From: CAMDPA01 sp964574325
GTDB lineage: Bacteria; Pseudomonadota; Alphaproteobacteria; Rhizobiales; Hyphomicrobiaceae
Length of the DNA stretch: 64,000 bases
NCBI GenBank assembly: GCA_964574325.1
Contig: CAZNMY010000012.1
Coordinates: 1-64,000 of the forward strand
Direction of reading: 5' to 3'
A program made the translations under genes and the position numbers. Under the pieces are notes generated by a model. That model did not search any database. It had not been told where the DNA came from and saw nothing but the letters and a program-made list of their open reading frames with translations. This document shows, piece after piece, positions 50,589-59,800 of this stretch (position 1 is the first letter of the stretch; the number at the start of each line of letters is the position of its first letter).

Positions 50589-50708
50589 GGTTCCAGACGC
50601 TCTATTGATACGCCCACTGACGTCTGGACGTGGGATGACGCGCCGCGCCATCTCGACTTGGACGCATCCGAAGATACATCCGAAGACGCTTCCAGAACGG
50701 AGTTCGCC

Positions 50709-50915
50709 ATGCCCGCAGACAAGCCCAAAACCAGCGTCGAGGACTATTTCGGCGCATCCCCCGACAAGGCGCAGACCGATCGCGCAGCGCTGATCGTGGC
50801 CCTGGTTCAAGGTCGCGACAGCGCCACGCGCACGGACTACGCACATCCGCGCCTGAAGGATATCGTCGCGATCCTGAACGAAGCCGCCGATGGCGACGCC
50901 CCCCGGCGGCGCTGA
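50709..50915 (+). CDS. Small hypothetical protein
   Basis: 68 residues, MPADKPKTSVEDYFGASPDKAQTDRAALIVALVQGRDSATRTDYAHPRLKDIVAILNEAADG split by a central helix. Acidic/basic mixture, no membrane segment. GGAG lies about 8 bases before the ATG at 50709; an upstream start at 50658 gives a low-complexity lead. No family recognised. Confidence 0.5.
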   Translation: MPADKPKTSVEDYFGASPDKAQTDRAALIVALVQGRDSATRTDYAHPRLKDIVAILNEAADGDAPRRR

Positions 50916-51017
50916 GAAGATCGGATTTCAATACGATGACGGCCGGATCCGCTGAAGGACCCGGCCGGCTTGTTCGCTGCTTCGGCGTGCTCGATGCTTC
51001 AGTGAGAAGCCACGCGG

Positions 51018-53381
51018 TTATTCTGCGTCGCGGCGCGGCGGACGACCACCGCCATCGCGGCCACGAAATGCACCACCGCCACCTGCCGGTTTGCGGAAGG
51101 CCGGCCGACCGCCTTCACGCGGCGGACCCGACGGACGCTTGGCTCCACCGAAACCGCTGCCCTCACTGCGACCGCCGCCGAACCGCGGCTTGTCGCCGCC
51201 CGGACGCCCCTCGCGGCGCTGGTCGTCACGACGCGGACCCGAATGGCTGCGCGCAGGGCCGCTACGATCTCCAGCGCCCTCGGGACGACGCCCCTCGAAA
51301 CGCTGCCCCTCGGGACGCGGACCGCGACCTTCGCCGCGATTGTCGTCACGCGGAGGACGCGGCTTCCACTCGCGGCGCTCGCCATCGGGACGTTCCGAGC
51401 GTGCCTGATACGGACGGCCGCCGCCCTCGCCCCGCGGTGCCGGCGAACGATCGCCGCCGCGCTGAGCGTACGGACGGTCGCCGCCACGCGGCCCGTCGAA
51501 CGAACGCGGACGGCGCTCGCCGTCGACGCCGGGCCGATCCCCACGCGGTGCATGCGGCCGATCCTCGCGACGCCCTTCCGGACGCGCGTCCCGAGCGGGC
51601 CGCTCGGGACGGCCTTCGCGGCCCTCACGATCCGGACGCCGGTCGCCGCCGCGGAACGACGGACGGTCGCCGCCGCCGAAGCTGCGCTCGCCACCACCAT
51701 GCGGACGGCCTTCGCGATGTGCGGGACGCCCAGATTCAGGACGGCCACTGTCGGATCGGCCGTTCGCATTGCGATGCTCGCGGTTCGGACGGCTGCCGTC
51801 GTTGGTCCACACGCCCTCGTCGCCGTCGCGCTCACGGCGCGGACTGCCGAAAGACCGCTCGCTCGGCGAACGCTCGGGGCGCGGCCCAGACGAACGCTCG
51901 CCAGCGGGACGCTCGCCCCGTGGCGCGCCGCCTTCGCGGTTACGCGATTGCCAAGGAGCACGATCGCCCTCACGACGCTCGGGACGCTCTCCCCGCTCCG
52001 GACGAGCCGAACGATCGCCGCTCGGTGCACGCTTCGGACGATCGCCGCCGCCAGCACCGCCGCCACCGGCACGACGCCCGGCGCGGTCGAACCGGCCTTC
52101 GCTGCGCCCTGCCTGCCGCTTGAACTCGCGGCGCGCCACCGACGGGCTTTCACCGTCCTGCGGCTCGCCCGTCTCGCGTGCGCCCTTGCCCGTCTGCTTG
52201 TCGGAAACGAGGCTCGGATCGTTGCGGCGATCCTCGCTGTCGATCACCTGACGGGTCACCCGCTCGATGTCGCGCAGCAGATGACGCTCGCCTTCGTCGC
52301 AGAAACTGATTGCCGAGCCCGAAGCGCCGGCACGTGCGGTACGCCCGATGCGGTGAACGTAGGCCTCCGGAACCTCCGGCAGCTCGTAGTTCACGACATG
52401 CGTGACCTCGTCGATGTCGATACCGCGTGCCGCGATGTCGGTGGCGACGAGTACTTGCGTGTCGCCCTTCTTGAAGGCGTGCAGCGCAGCCTCGCGCTGA
52501 TTCTGGCTCTTGTTGCCGTGGATCGCGGCAGCCGAGATCTTCGCCCCCGTCAGATGCTTGGCGACCCGATCTGCGCCGCGCTTCGTCCTGGTGAATACCA
52601 GCGTGCGGTGCATGCCGTCGCCCGAAAGCAGCTCGGCCAGCAGCGCCTTCTTCTTGCTCTGCTCGACGCGGATGACCCGCTGCGTCACGCGCTCGACCGT
52701 CGTCGCGGCCGGCGCCACCGCCACCTTCGTCGGATTGGTGAGGAGTTCGCGCGTCAGCTCCTCGATCTCCTTGGGCATCGTCGCGGAGAAGAACAGGTTC
52801 TGCCGGACCTTCGGCAGGTCGGCGACGACCTTGCGGATCGGCTTGAAGAAGCCGAGATCGAGCATCTGGTCGGCTTCGTCCAGAACGAAGATCTCGGTCT
52901 GGCCGAGCGACACGTTGCGCTGCCCCATGTGATCGAGCAGACGGCCCGGCGTCGCGACGAGGATGTCGATGCCGCGGTTCAGCTTTTCGGCCTGGGGCCG
53001 CTCGCTGACACCGCCGAACACCACCGCGACCGAGAAGCCGAGGTGCTTGCCGTAGACCTTGAAGCTGTCGGCGATCTGGCTCGCCAGCTCGCGCGTCGGC
53101 GACAGGATCAGCGCACGCACGCCGCGCCGCGGCGTCGGCTTACGGTCGGCGGCCAGACGATGAAGGATCGGCAGCGCGAACGCCGCCGTCTTGCCGGTGC
53201 CGGTCTGCGCGATGCCGAGCACGTCGCCGCCGGTGAGCACGGCAGGAATTGCCTGCAGCTGGATCGGAGTCGGCGTGACATAGCCGGTTTCCGTGATCGC
53301 CTGCAGGAGGGGCTCGGACAGGCCGAGCGATTGGAAGTTTTCCAAAGGGATAGCTTTCTTGGAGTCTGGGGGTGCGCGCAC
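51018..53381 (-). CDS. DEAD-box ATP-dependent RNA helicase with a long R/G-rich tail (RhlE-like)
   Basis: About 787 residues. The helicase core carries the Q motif GYVTPTPIQLQAIP, AQTGTGKTAAFALPIL, PTRELASQI, VATPGRLLD, VLDEADQML, FFSATM, LVFTRTKRGADRV, ATDIAARGIDI and HRIGRTARAG. The last 380 or so residues are a low-complexity tail of GDRP, RRD, GGGDRPSFRGG and ERPERREG repeats, an RNA-binding disordered region. Start uncertain: no ATG near the core; GTG at 53381 has no clear SD; ATC 53348 or TTG 53342 at IPLENF are alternatives. It probably remodels structured RNA, for example at low temperature or in the degradosome. Confidence 0.88.
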   Translation of the reverse strand: MRAPPDSKKAIPLENFQSLGLSEPLLQAITETGYVTPTPIQLQAIPAVLTGGDVLGIAQTGTGKTAAFALPILHRLAADRKPTPRRGVRALILSPTRELASQIADSFKVYGKHLGFSVAVVFGGVSERPQAEKLNRGIDILVATPGRLLDHMGQRNVSLGQTEIFVLDEADQMLDLGFFKPIRKVVADLPKVRQNLFFSATMPKEIEELTRELLTNPTKVAVAPAATTVERVTQRVIRVEQSKKKALLAELLSGDGMHRTLVFTRTKRGADRVAKHLTGAKISAAAIHGNKSQNQREAALHAFKKGDTQVLVATDIAARGIDIDEVTHVVNYELPEVPEAYVHRIGRTARAGASGSAISFCDEGERHLLRDIERVTRQVIDSEDRRNDPSLVSDKQTGKGARETGEPQDGESPSVARREFKRQAGRSEGRFDRAGRRAGGGGAGGGDRPKRAPSGDRSARPERGERPERREGDRAPWQSRNREGGAPRGERPAGERSSGPRPERSPSERSFGSPRRERDGDEGVWTNDGSRPNREHRNANGRSDSGRPESGRPAHREGRPHGGGERSFGGGDRPSFRGGDRRPDREGREGRPERPARDARPEGRREDRPHAPRGDRPGVDGERRPRSFDGPRGGDRPYAQRGGDRSPAPRGEGGGRPYQARSERPDGERREWKPRPPRDDNRGEGRGPRPEGQRFEGRRPEGAGDRSGPARSHSGPRRDDQRREGRPGGDKPRFGGGRSEGSGFGGAKRPSGPPREGGRPAFRKPAGGGGAFRGRDGGGRPPRRDAE

Positions 53382-53762
53382 GACCGAGCGCCGGCACGTG
53401 GTGCCGGGGAGTGGCGGGGAGCGGGCACAAGCCCGTTGCGTTGTGACGCGCCCCGCGTGGCCTGGGCTGTCTTTCGGGGAAGTCGCTGAGCGCTCAACAG
53501 GAGGACCAATGGGGCCTAACGGCCCGAGACATGTCCCTTCACGCGGCTGGAGCGCCGAACATCGCACCTTCACGGGCGATAGGCGGGCTTATGTCATGCT
53601 GCATCGCACAAGTCAATGACGATGAAAGCCGTGCACATACTCCGGGATGGGTTGCATATCGCAACGTGTCCCCGCGGGAACAAACCCTATCTTCATCAAA
53701 CCACTATACTCTGCCTAAGTCGGTTTTCCGGTCCGACAGCCAGCATAGTCGCGGTGAGTTGT
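53382..53762. other. Divergent intergenic region with a possible leader peptide
   Basis: 381 bases between the helicase and the Gly-rich membrane protein. Contains AGGAGG at 53499-53504 four bases before ATG at 53509, opening 36 codons to TGA at 53617-53619 on the plus strand (MGPNGPRHVPSRGWS...). This peptide matches nothing known. A GGGCC/GGCCC hairpin lies at its start. No other feature seen. Confidence 0.3.
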
Positions 53763-54161
53763 ATGAGTGACAAGAACGCTTCTCAGAATTCTGGCTTCGG
53801 CAAGCGCGGCCGCGTGACGGTCCGCCCATCCGGCTACCAGCCGCCCCCGGAACAGCCCGAAAGTGATCCGGCTCCAGGCGGCAAGGATCTCTTCAAGTGG
53901 GCGGCCGGCGGCATCGCGGCGACGCTCTTGTTCCTGATGGTTTTTGCGGGAACCGGCGGCGGCGGTGGTGGTCTGTTGGGCGGTCTTCTCGGCGGCCTGC
54001 TCGGCCACCACTTGGCCAACAAGGCGAGAGCACCTTCCACGACTGCCGCAGCGCCGCGCACGGCCCCTGCTGCCGCCGCCGCCGCCGCGGCCACCACCTC
54101 GGTCCAGCGCGGCGGCTTCGGTTCGACGGCGTCTTCGAGCGGCTTCTCGACAGGTAGTTGA
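53763..54161 (+). CDS. Gly/Ala-rich single-span membrane protein
   Basis: 132 residues. MSDKNASQNSGFGKRGRVTV and a proline-rich stretch, then one transmembrane helix FKWAAGGIAATLLFLMVFA at about 48-66, a Gly-rich GGGGGGLLGGLLGGLLG segment, and an Ala/Thr/Ser-rich tail. Lies three bases upstream of the glutathionylspermidine-synthase-like gene and probably co-translated with it (YgiB/YgiC-like arrangement is common). ATG at 53763 has GGTGAG upstream. Confidence 0.7.
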   Translation: MSDKNASQNSGFGKRGRVTVRPSGYQPPPEQPESDPAPGGKDLFKWAAGGIAATLLFLMVFAGTGGGGGGLLGGLLGGLLGHHLANKARAPSTTAAAPRTAPAAAAAAAATTSVQRGGFGSTASSSGFSTGS

Positions 54162-54164
54162 ACC

Positions 54165-55328
54165 ATGCGTCGCATCGCAATGACGGAGCGCGCCTTCTGG
54201 CGTCAGCGCGCCAAGGATCTCGGCTTCTCGTTCCACTCGCCCTCGGGCGAGGTCTATTGGGACGAAAGCGCGTGCTATGCGTTCTCTTTGCCCGAAATCG
54301 AATCCGAGATCGAAGACCCCGCACAGGACCTCGAAGCCCTCTGCACCTCGGCCGTGGCGCGCATCACTGGCGACGACCGCTTGTTGCAGCGCATGGCCGT
54401 GCCCCGCTCGGCATGGGAGCTCATCCGCCAGAGCTGGCGCCGCAACGATCCCTCGATCTATGGCCGGTTCGACTTCTCCTATTCGGGCAACGGCCCCGCC
54501 AAACTCCTCGAATACAACGCCGACACCCCGACCGCGCTTTATGAAGCCGCCGCCTTCCAGTGGTTCTGGCTCGAGGACCAGGTCGCCGCCGGCAAGCTCC
54601 CCGGAGGTACGGACCAGTTCAACTCGATCCACGACAAGCTCGTCGCCCGCTTCGCCGAGCTGTCCGGCCAGGGCGCGCTCTATCTGACCACCGTCGCCGA
54701 CAACACCGAGGACCGCGGCACCGTCGACTACATCGCCGACTGCGCACAGCAGGGCGGCTTCGAAACGCGCTTCATCGCCATCGGCGACATCGGGCTGGGC
54801 CAGGACGGCCAGTTCTACGACCTCGAGAACAAGCGTATCGAGCGGCTGTTCAAGCTCTATCCCTGGGAGTGGATGTTCAACGAGACGTTCGCTGCGGGCC
54901 TCTCCACGAGCTACACCGCCATGCTCGAGCCGCCCTGGCGTGCGTTGTTGTCGAACAAGGGCCTGCTTCCGGTGCTGTGGGAAATGGCGCCCAACCACCG
55001 CAACCTTCTGCCCGCTTACTTCGCCGACGACCCAGCCGCCCGCCAGCTCGACGGCAATTGCGCGGTGAAGCCGCTCTATTCCCGCGAAGGCGCCAACGTC
55101 ACCCTCGTCGTCGGTGGTCAAACCGTCGATGCAGCCGACGGCGCCTACGGCAAGGAAGGCCACATCGTGCAGGGCCTCGCGCCGCTGCCGAACTTCGACG
55201 GAAACTATCCCGTGATCGGCGCTTGGATCATCGCCGGCAAGTCCTGCGGCGTCGGCATTCGCGAGGACGCGAGCCCGATCACCAGGAACACCTCGCGCTT
55301 CGTTCCCCACATCATCGAAGCCGAGTAA
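54165..55328 (+). CDS. Glutathionylspermidine synthase family protein (ATP-grasp)
   Basis: 387 residues. It starts MRRIAMTERAFWRQRAKDLGFSFHSPSGEVYWDESACYAF. LLEYNADTPTALYEAAAFQWFW, LFKLYPWEWMFNE, LLSNKGLLPVLWEMAPNHRNLLPAYF and VKPLYSREGANVT are the GSP_synth signatures, with the ATP-grasp fold. E. coli YgiC/YjfC relatives have lost the amidase domain, as here, and have weak peptide-ligase activity only. Overlaps the following convergent gene by 17 bases at the stop. Confidence 0.88.
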   Translation: MRRIAMTERAFWRQRAKDLGFSFHSPSGEVYWDESACYAFSLPEIESEIEDPAQDLEALCTSAVARITGDDRLLQRMAVPRSAWELIRQSWRRNDPSIYGRFDFSYSGNGPAKLLEYNADTPTALYEAAAFQWFWLEDQVAAGKLPGGTDQFNSIHDKLVARFAELSGQGALYLTTVADNTEDRGTVDYIADCAQQGGFETRFIAIGDIGLGQDGQFYDLENKRIERLFKLYPWEWMFNETFAAGLSTSYTAMLEPPWRALLSNKGLLPVLWEMAPNHRNLLPAYFADDPAARQLDGNCAVKPLYSREGANVTLVVGGQTVDAADGAYGKEGHIVQGLAPLPNFDGNYPVIGAWIIAGKSCGVGIREDASPITRNTSRFVPHIIEAE

Positions 55329-56712
55329 CTATTCCGCTGCCACCTGCCGCATCCGCCGGCATCCGGTTCACCGCCCCGATCCCGACGTCGCGGACAGGTC
55401 CGCCCGCTCGCTTCTGCGCCTCCCGCAACGTCCGCTTGAGATCGGCAAAATACGGCATGTGCTCGACTTCGATGCCGTGCCGCGGGGTATCTTTGTAGGT
55501 CGCGCGCACCCATGCCGCGCGCGCATCGATCTCGTCGAGCATCTCCGGCCGTGACGGCAGCATCGCGCGCCCCGCCTCGTGCTCGCGGATCCACCGGCAC
55601 TGCCCCTCCGCGATCCAGTTCAGCGCGCTGTCGGAGTTGAGAAAGCCGACGAAGTAGATGCCGCGCCATTCCGGCGGCACCATCCGCATGTAGAGATCGA
55701 GGCCGTTGTCCTTCGGCTCGATCACACGGCTATCGACGAAATCGATATCGATGAGATATCCCGTCGCCGCGATCAGCGTATCGAACTCTTCACTCGTCCC
55801 TTCGGTGAACGCGATGCACTGCCCCTCGATGCGCTCGATGCCCTGCTTCACGATCACGCGCTGGTAGCGGATATGATTGACGATGTTGGCGTTCGACGTC
55901 GCGTGCACCTTCTTCGCCGTCGCCGGAAATCCGAGCGCCGACATCTCGCCTTGCACGATCCAAACGAGCGTGCGCACGATGCGATTGCGCAACGCCGTCG
56001 GCACCCACGGTTTGTAGAGCCCCTTCACGACATCCCAGAAAGGCCGTCCGAAAACGAGCTTTGGGAAAATGAAAGCATTCGATCGCGCGACCAGTGCGAG
56101 CCGCGGCGTCACGGTCGCAAGATCGCTCGCGATGTCGAGCGCGCTGTTACCGACACCGACGACACAGACGCGCTTGCCCACGAACGGCGCCGGCTCCTTG
56201 TAGTGATGCGAATGCAGATACTCGCCCGCAAATGCATCTCGCAATGCAGGCACCTCCAGCGGCTTCGTAAGATGGCCCGTCGCCACCAGCACGGCATCGA
56301 AACGCGCGACTTCGCCGCCCGCGATTTCAACCTCCCAGACGGGCTTCTCTTCACTGTAGTCACCTGCCGGCGCGACGCGCTCGACCTTGGTGTTGAAACG
56401 GATATGCGGCGTCACGCCGAAGTGCGCGGCATAGCGCGAGAGATACCGGGCCATGTCGCGATGCGACGGAAAAGGCGGCACGTTCGCTTCGAACGCGAAG
56501 TCGGAAAAACGCGTCAGATTCCGCGCGGTGTTGATGTGCAGCGTCGAATACGCCGACGATCTTCCGTTGTCGTTCTGGAACACCCACATGCCCCCGACGC
56601 AGGAGCCGATCTCGTAGACCGTCACGTCGAAGCCCGCCTCCACCATGTGCTTGGCCGCACAGATGCCCGCCGCCCCGGCGCCGATGACGGCGATCGATTT
56701 CCTGAAATTCAT
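55312..56712 (-). CDS. Flavin-containing monooxygenase
   Basis: 466 residues. FAD motif IGAGAAGICAAKHM, the FMO identifying sequence FAGEYLHSHHYKEP, and the NADPH motif VVGVGNSALDIASDLA. LALVARSNAFIFPKLVFGRPF and LIAATGY follow. It probably oxygenates a ketone, amine or sulphur substrate (Baeyer-Villiger possible). ATG at 56712. Its 3' end overlaps the glutathionylspermidine-synthase gene tail-to-tail. Confidence 0.9.
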   Translation of the reverse strand: MNFRKSIAVIGAGAAGICAAKHMVEAGFDVTVYEIGSCVGGMWVFQNDNGRSSAYSTLHINTARNLTRFSDFAFEANVPPFPSHRDMARYLSRYAAHFGVTPHIRFNTKVERVAPAGDYSEEKPVWEVEIAGGEVARFDAVLVATGHLTKPLEVPALRDAFAGEYLHSHHYKEPAPFVGKRVCVVGVGNSALDIASDLATVTPRLALVARSNAFIFPKLVFGRPFWDVVKGLYKPWVPTALRNRIVRTLVWIVQGEMSALGFPATAKKVHATSNANIVNHIRYQRVIVKQGIERIEGQCIAFTEGTSEEFDTLIAATGYLIDIDFVDSRVIEPKDNGLDLYMRMVPPEWRGIYFVGFLNSDSALNWIAEGQCRWIREHEAGRAMLPSRPEMLDEIDARAAWVRATYKDTPRHGIEVEHMPYFADLKRTLREAQKRAGGPVRDVGIGAVNRMPADAAGGSGIVTRLR

Positions 56713-56843
56713 CGCCGGCCATCCATGTCCAGGCGCCTTCGGGTTACACCCCACTTCCCGAGCTCGGCGCCCCAGACGTCGATGCTGATGTTGGCATCCC
56801 GGGAGGCTGTCTTCAACGATCATCCCCAAAACCGAGGCCAAGG

Positions 56844-57947
56844 TCATCCCATATCCACGACATCCACCGTGACTTTGCGGGTCGTTCCGTGCCGTACCAC
56901 CGTGAGGGTGACTTGCCCCGGCAGCTTGATGCGTTCCATCGCGTCTGTGAGGTCGGCGAGTTTCCGCACAGGCTTGCCATCGATGGCGACGATGACGTCG
57001 CCGGCGACGCCGGACGTACTGTCCAGTCCCTCGAGGCCGGCGCTCGCTGCGGGCGATCCGGGAATGGTCCTGATGATGACGACACCTTGAATTCCGACCC
57101 GCGTGGCAAGGGCCTCGCTGGCAGCCAGTATGCCGAGGCCGGGAGTTGGTACACGACCAGTCCTGATGATCTCGGGAACGACACGGTTCACGACATCGAC
57201 CGGGATGGCAAAGCCGATCCCGGCGTTCGTACCCGACGGCGAGATGATGGCGGTGTTGACGCCGATCAGCCGCCCCGCGGAATCCAGCAGCGGCCCCCCG
57301 GAATTTCCCGGATTGATGGCCGCGTCGGTTTGAATGACGTCGGCGATCTCACGGCCACCAGCTGTCGGCAGGCGTCGTTTTACGGCGCTGATGATGCCGG
57401 TCGTCAACGTCTGGTCGAGCCCGAACGGATTGCCTATCGCAAACACCGACTGGCCAACCCTGAGATTGGCTGAAGCGCCGACTGGCAGGGGCGGCGGAAG
57501 CGATCTGAAGCTCGAAATCCTGACCACGGCGAGATCGTAGTTCGGCCCCTTGCCCACGACGGAGGCCGCCAGGATCTGCCCGGAAGCCGTGCGGACGGCG
57601 ACCCGTTGCGCACCGTTCACTACATGGTCGTTCGTCACGACATGCCCCGCTGCATCCCAGAGAAACCCCGTGCCGGTACCCACTCCACCAGACGAACCAC
57701 CGTTTCCATCTGCCGGAAAGCCCGCATCGAGATGTGTCGCGACGACCTGCACCACGGACGGCGATGCCCGTTCGAACAAAGTGACGGTCGTCCGCTCGAT
57801 ATCGGCGAGGTCGCCACGCAGCTGCACCGGCCGCGGCGTGTCCCCAGCGAGGAACATCTGCCGCGCCACCGGGGTCACAATGTAAGCTGCCGCGATCAGA
57901 GCGCTGCCGATCAATACCGGCCCCATCAACCCTCGATCCATCTGCAT
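56844..57947 (-). CDS. HtrA/DegP-type serine protease with PDZ domain
   Basis: 367 residues. An N-terminal membrane anchor (MGPVLIGSALIAAAYIV), then the S1C protease domain with complete triad: His108 in VVTNDHVVNG, Asp138 in GPNYDLAVV, Ser216 in NPGNSGGPL. One PDZ domain follows (LGILAASEALATRVGIQGVVIIRTIPGSPAASAGL). Periplasmic quality-control protease. It contrasts with the degenerate relative near 8.6-9.6 kb. Confidence 0.93.
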   Translation of the reverse strand: MQMDRGLMGPVLIGSALIAAAYIVTPVARQMFLAGDTPRPVQLRGDLADIERTTVTLFERASPSVVQVVATHLDAGFPADGNGGSSGGVGTGTGFLWDAAGHVVTNDHVVNGAQRVAVRTASGQILAASVVGKGPNYDLAVVRISSFRSLPPPLPVGASANLRVGQSVFAIGNPFGLDQTLTTGIISAVKRRLPTAGGREIADVIQTDAAINPGNSGGPLLDSAGRLIGVNTAIISPSGTNAGIGFAIPVDVVNRVVPEIIRTGRVPTPGLGILAASEALATRVGIQGVVIIRTIPGSPAASAGLEGLDSTSGVAGDVIVAIDGKPVRKLADLTDAMERIKLPGQVTLTVVRHGTTRKVTVDVVDMG

Positions 57948-58142
57948 CTCCTTGATTATGAAGCCCGCGCTTTATTCGTCAGCCAGGTTGCCCAGCGGTG
58001 GCTAAACGACGTCGGACGAAATCCGTTGCTCCGTCTCGGCCCGATCCTTCGGGATAACGATACGCGGCGCGCCTGCTGTCTGGACTCCCGGCAGCGGTGT
58101 GTGAAAGAACACCCATAGTCACTTCCGACCGAAGGTTACGTC

Positions 58143-59099
58143 ATGACGCCCAAGATCGCGCTCGAAGAACACTGCATGACGCCGGGCCTCGCCGACTACT
58201 GGCTGCCGACGATGACGGACGTCCCTGCCACGGTTCGCGACATGGTGCTGGGCCGCTTGAACGACTATGCCGGAGAGCGCATCGAGATCATGGACCGCAG
58301 CGGCATCTCCCGCTCGATCCTCGCCATCGCCGGCCCCGGTGTGCAGGCCGAGCCGGACGCAGCCCTCGCCACCCGCCGCGCACGGGAATCGAACGACCAG
58401 CTCGCCGAGCACGTCGCGAAGAACCCCAAACGCCTCGGCGGCCTCGCTCACCTCGCGGTGCAGGACGCCAACGCCGCCGCCGACGAACTCGAGCGCTGCG
58501 TCAAGCAGCTCGGCTTCAAGGGCGCGATGATCAACGGCCACACCCGCGGCATGTATCTGGACCACCCGTCGGTCTATCCGCTGTGGGAGCGTGCCGAAGC
58601 CCTCGGCGCACCGATCTATATCCACCCGACCGATCCCGTCGCACCCGCCCCCGTTCTCGACGGCGTGCATGGCGTCCGCCGCGCCACCTGGGAATGGGGC
58701 TTCGAGACCGGCAGTCACGCATTGCGCCTCGTCTTCTCAGGCACCTTCGACCGCTTCCCCAAGGCCAAGCTGATCCTCGGCCACCTCGGCGAAACCCTGC
58801 CCTATCTGCTGTGGCGCTTCGACAGCCGTGCCAAGCTCTACGGCGTCAAACTGAAGAAGCAGCCGTCGGAGTACATCCGCGAGAACATCTGGGTGACGCT
58901 GTCGGGCATGTACTCCGCCGAGCCGATGCGTTGCGCGATCGACGCCCTCGGCCGCGACCGCGTGATGTTCTCCGCCGACTATCCCTTCGAGGATTCCGAG
59001 AATGCCGGCCGCTTCATGGATACGACGCCGCTCGCCGACGACCTCCGTGCCGACGTCGCGTACGCCAACGCCGCACGCCTGCTCGGTCTCCCGGAATAG
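58143..59099 (+). CDS. Amidohydrolase, gamma-resorcylate decarboxylase type
   Basis: 318 residues. MTPKIALEEHCMTPGLADYW is the decarboxylase opening (Glu8 and His9 of ALEEH are metal ligands). HLAVQDANAAADELERCVKQLGFKGAMINGH, ALRLVFSGTFDRFPKAKLILGHLGETLPYLLWR and FSADYPFEDSENAG follow the 2,6-dihydroxybenzoate / 5-carboxyvanillate decarboxylase group. It would remove or add CO2 on a phenolic acid. TTACGTC precedes the ATG and no strong SD is visible. Confidence 0.87.
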   Translation: MTPKIALEEHCMTPGLADYWLPTMTDVPATVRDMVLGRLNDYAGERIEIMDRSGISRSILAIAGPGVQAEPDAALATRRARESNDQLAEHVAKNPKRLGGLAHLAVQDANAAADELERCVKQLGFKGAMINGHTRGMYLDHPSVYPLWERAEALGAPIYIHPTDPVAPAPVLDGVHGVRRATWEWGFETGSHALRLVFSGTFDRFPKAKLILGHLGETLPYLLWRFDSRAKLYGVKLKKQPSEYIRENIWVTLSGMYSAEPMRCAIDALGRDRVMFSADYPFEDSENAGRFMDTTPLADDLRADVAYANAARLLGLPE

Positions 59100-59125
59100 G
59101 GCTATCAGGAACCTACATCGCCGAC

Positions 59126-59734
59126 CTACATGGCCGGGCTTTTGTAAGCCTGTTCGGGACGCAACTGATGCGTCCAAGGCAGGCCCGACGCTTTCCAACC
59201 GGGCCCGAGTTCGGACTTCGGATCGCCCTCGAAACCCTCCGCAATCGAGTAGACGCTCGTAAAGCCGCTGCGAAGCAGCAGGTTGGCTGCCCGCGCGCTT
59301 CTCTCCCCGACCGAGCAATAGACGATCACCGGCGCCTTGCGGTCGAGCTTCATCTCCGCCAGCAAGTTGTCGACCGCCTTCACGAAATCGGGATTGGGCT
59401 CGAGCTTGTAGCGCCGGTTCACCGCATCGTAGCTGTGGTCCAGGTCCGGGACCACATAGGGGATGTGCCGATGCATCGCCGTTGCAACGCCGTTGAACAG
59501 CGTCTCCTCGTGCGTGCGCACGTCGATCAGCACGATTCCCGAGAGCGCCGTCACGGCACGGTGGGCCTCTCGCGCGGTGAGGTGCAATCCGCTTTCGACG
59601 CGATAACTCGACGGCAGCTTATCCGGATCGATGGTCACGCCGATCCGCGGATCTTGCGCATGTGCGAGCGACCCGGCCAGACTAAAAGCCACCATCCAGA
59701 TTGATGCGATGAGCGCGCGCAACACGGGTCCCAT
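59126..59734 (-). CDS. Periplasmic rhodanese-domain protein
   Basis: 202 residues. Signal peptide (LRALIASIWMVAFSLAGSLAHAQ), then one rhodanese domain with the Cys-loop VIVYCSVGERSARAANLL. The loop reads CSVGERS, a variant of the sulphurtransferase CxxGxR motif; a Cys nucleophile is present. Could transfer sulphane sulphur or act as a phosphatase-like sensor. ATG at 59734. Confidence 0.88.
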   Translation of the reverse strand: MGPVLRALIASIWMVAFSLAGSLAHAQDPRIGVTIDPDKLPSSYRVESGLHLTAREAHRAVTALSGIVLIDVRTHEETLFNGVATAMHRHIPYVVPDLDHSYDAVNRRYKLEPNPDFVKAVDNLLAEMKLDRKAPVIVYCSVGERSARAANLLLRSGFTSVYSIAEGFEGDPKSELGPGWKASGLPWTHQLRPEQAYKSPAM

Positions 59735-59800
59735 CCTTTTCCAAATGAAAGAATGCGGCCAGATTAACGCAAACGTCCCCTCTCGACGCCCCCTCCTGCT

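Noticed and set aside
51243..53489. Long open frames antisense to the helicase
   Set aside because: Caused by the R/G-rich tail; the product is Ala/Arg/Thr-rich with no domains.
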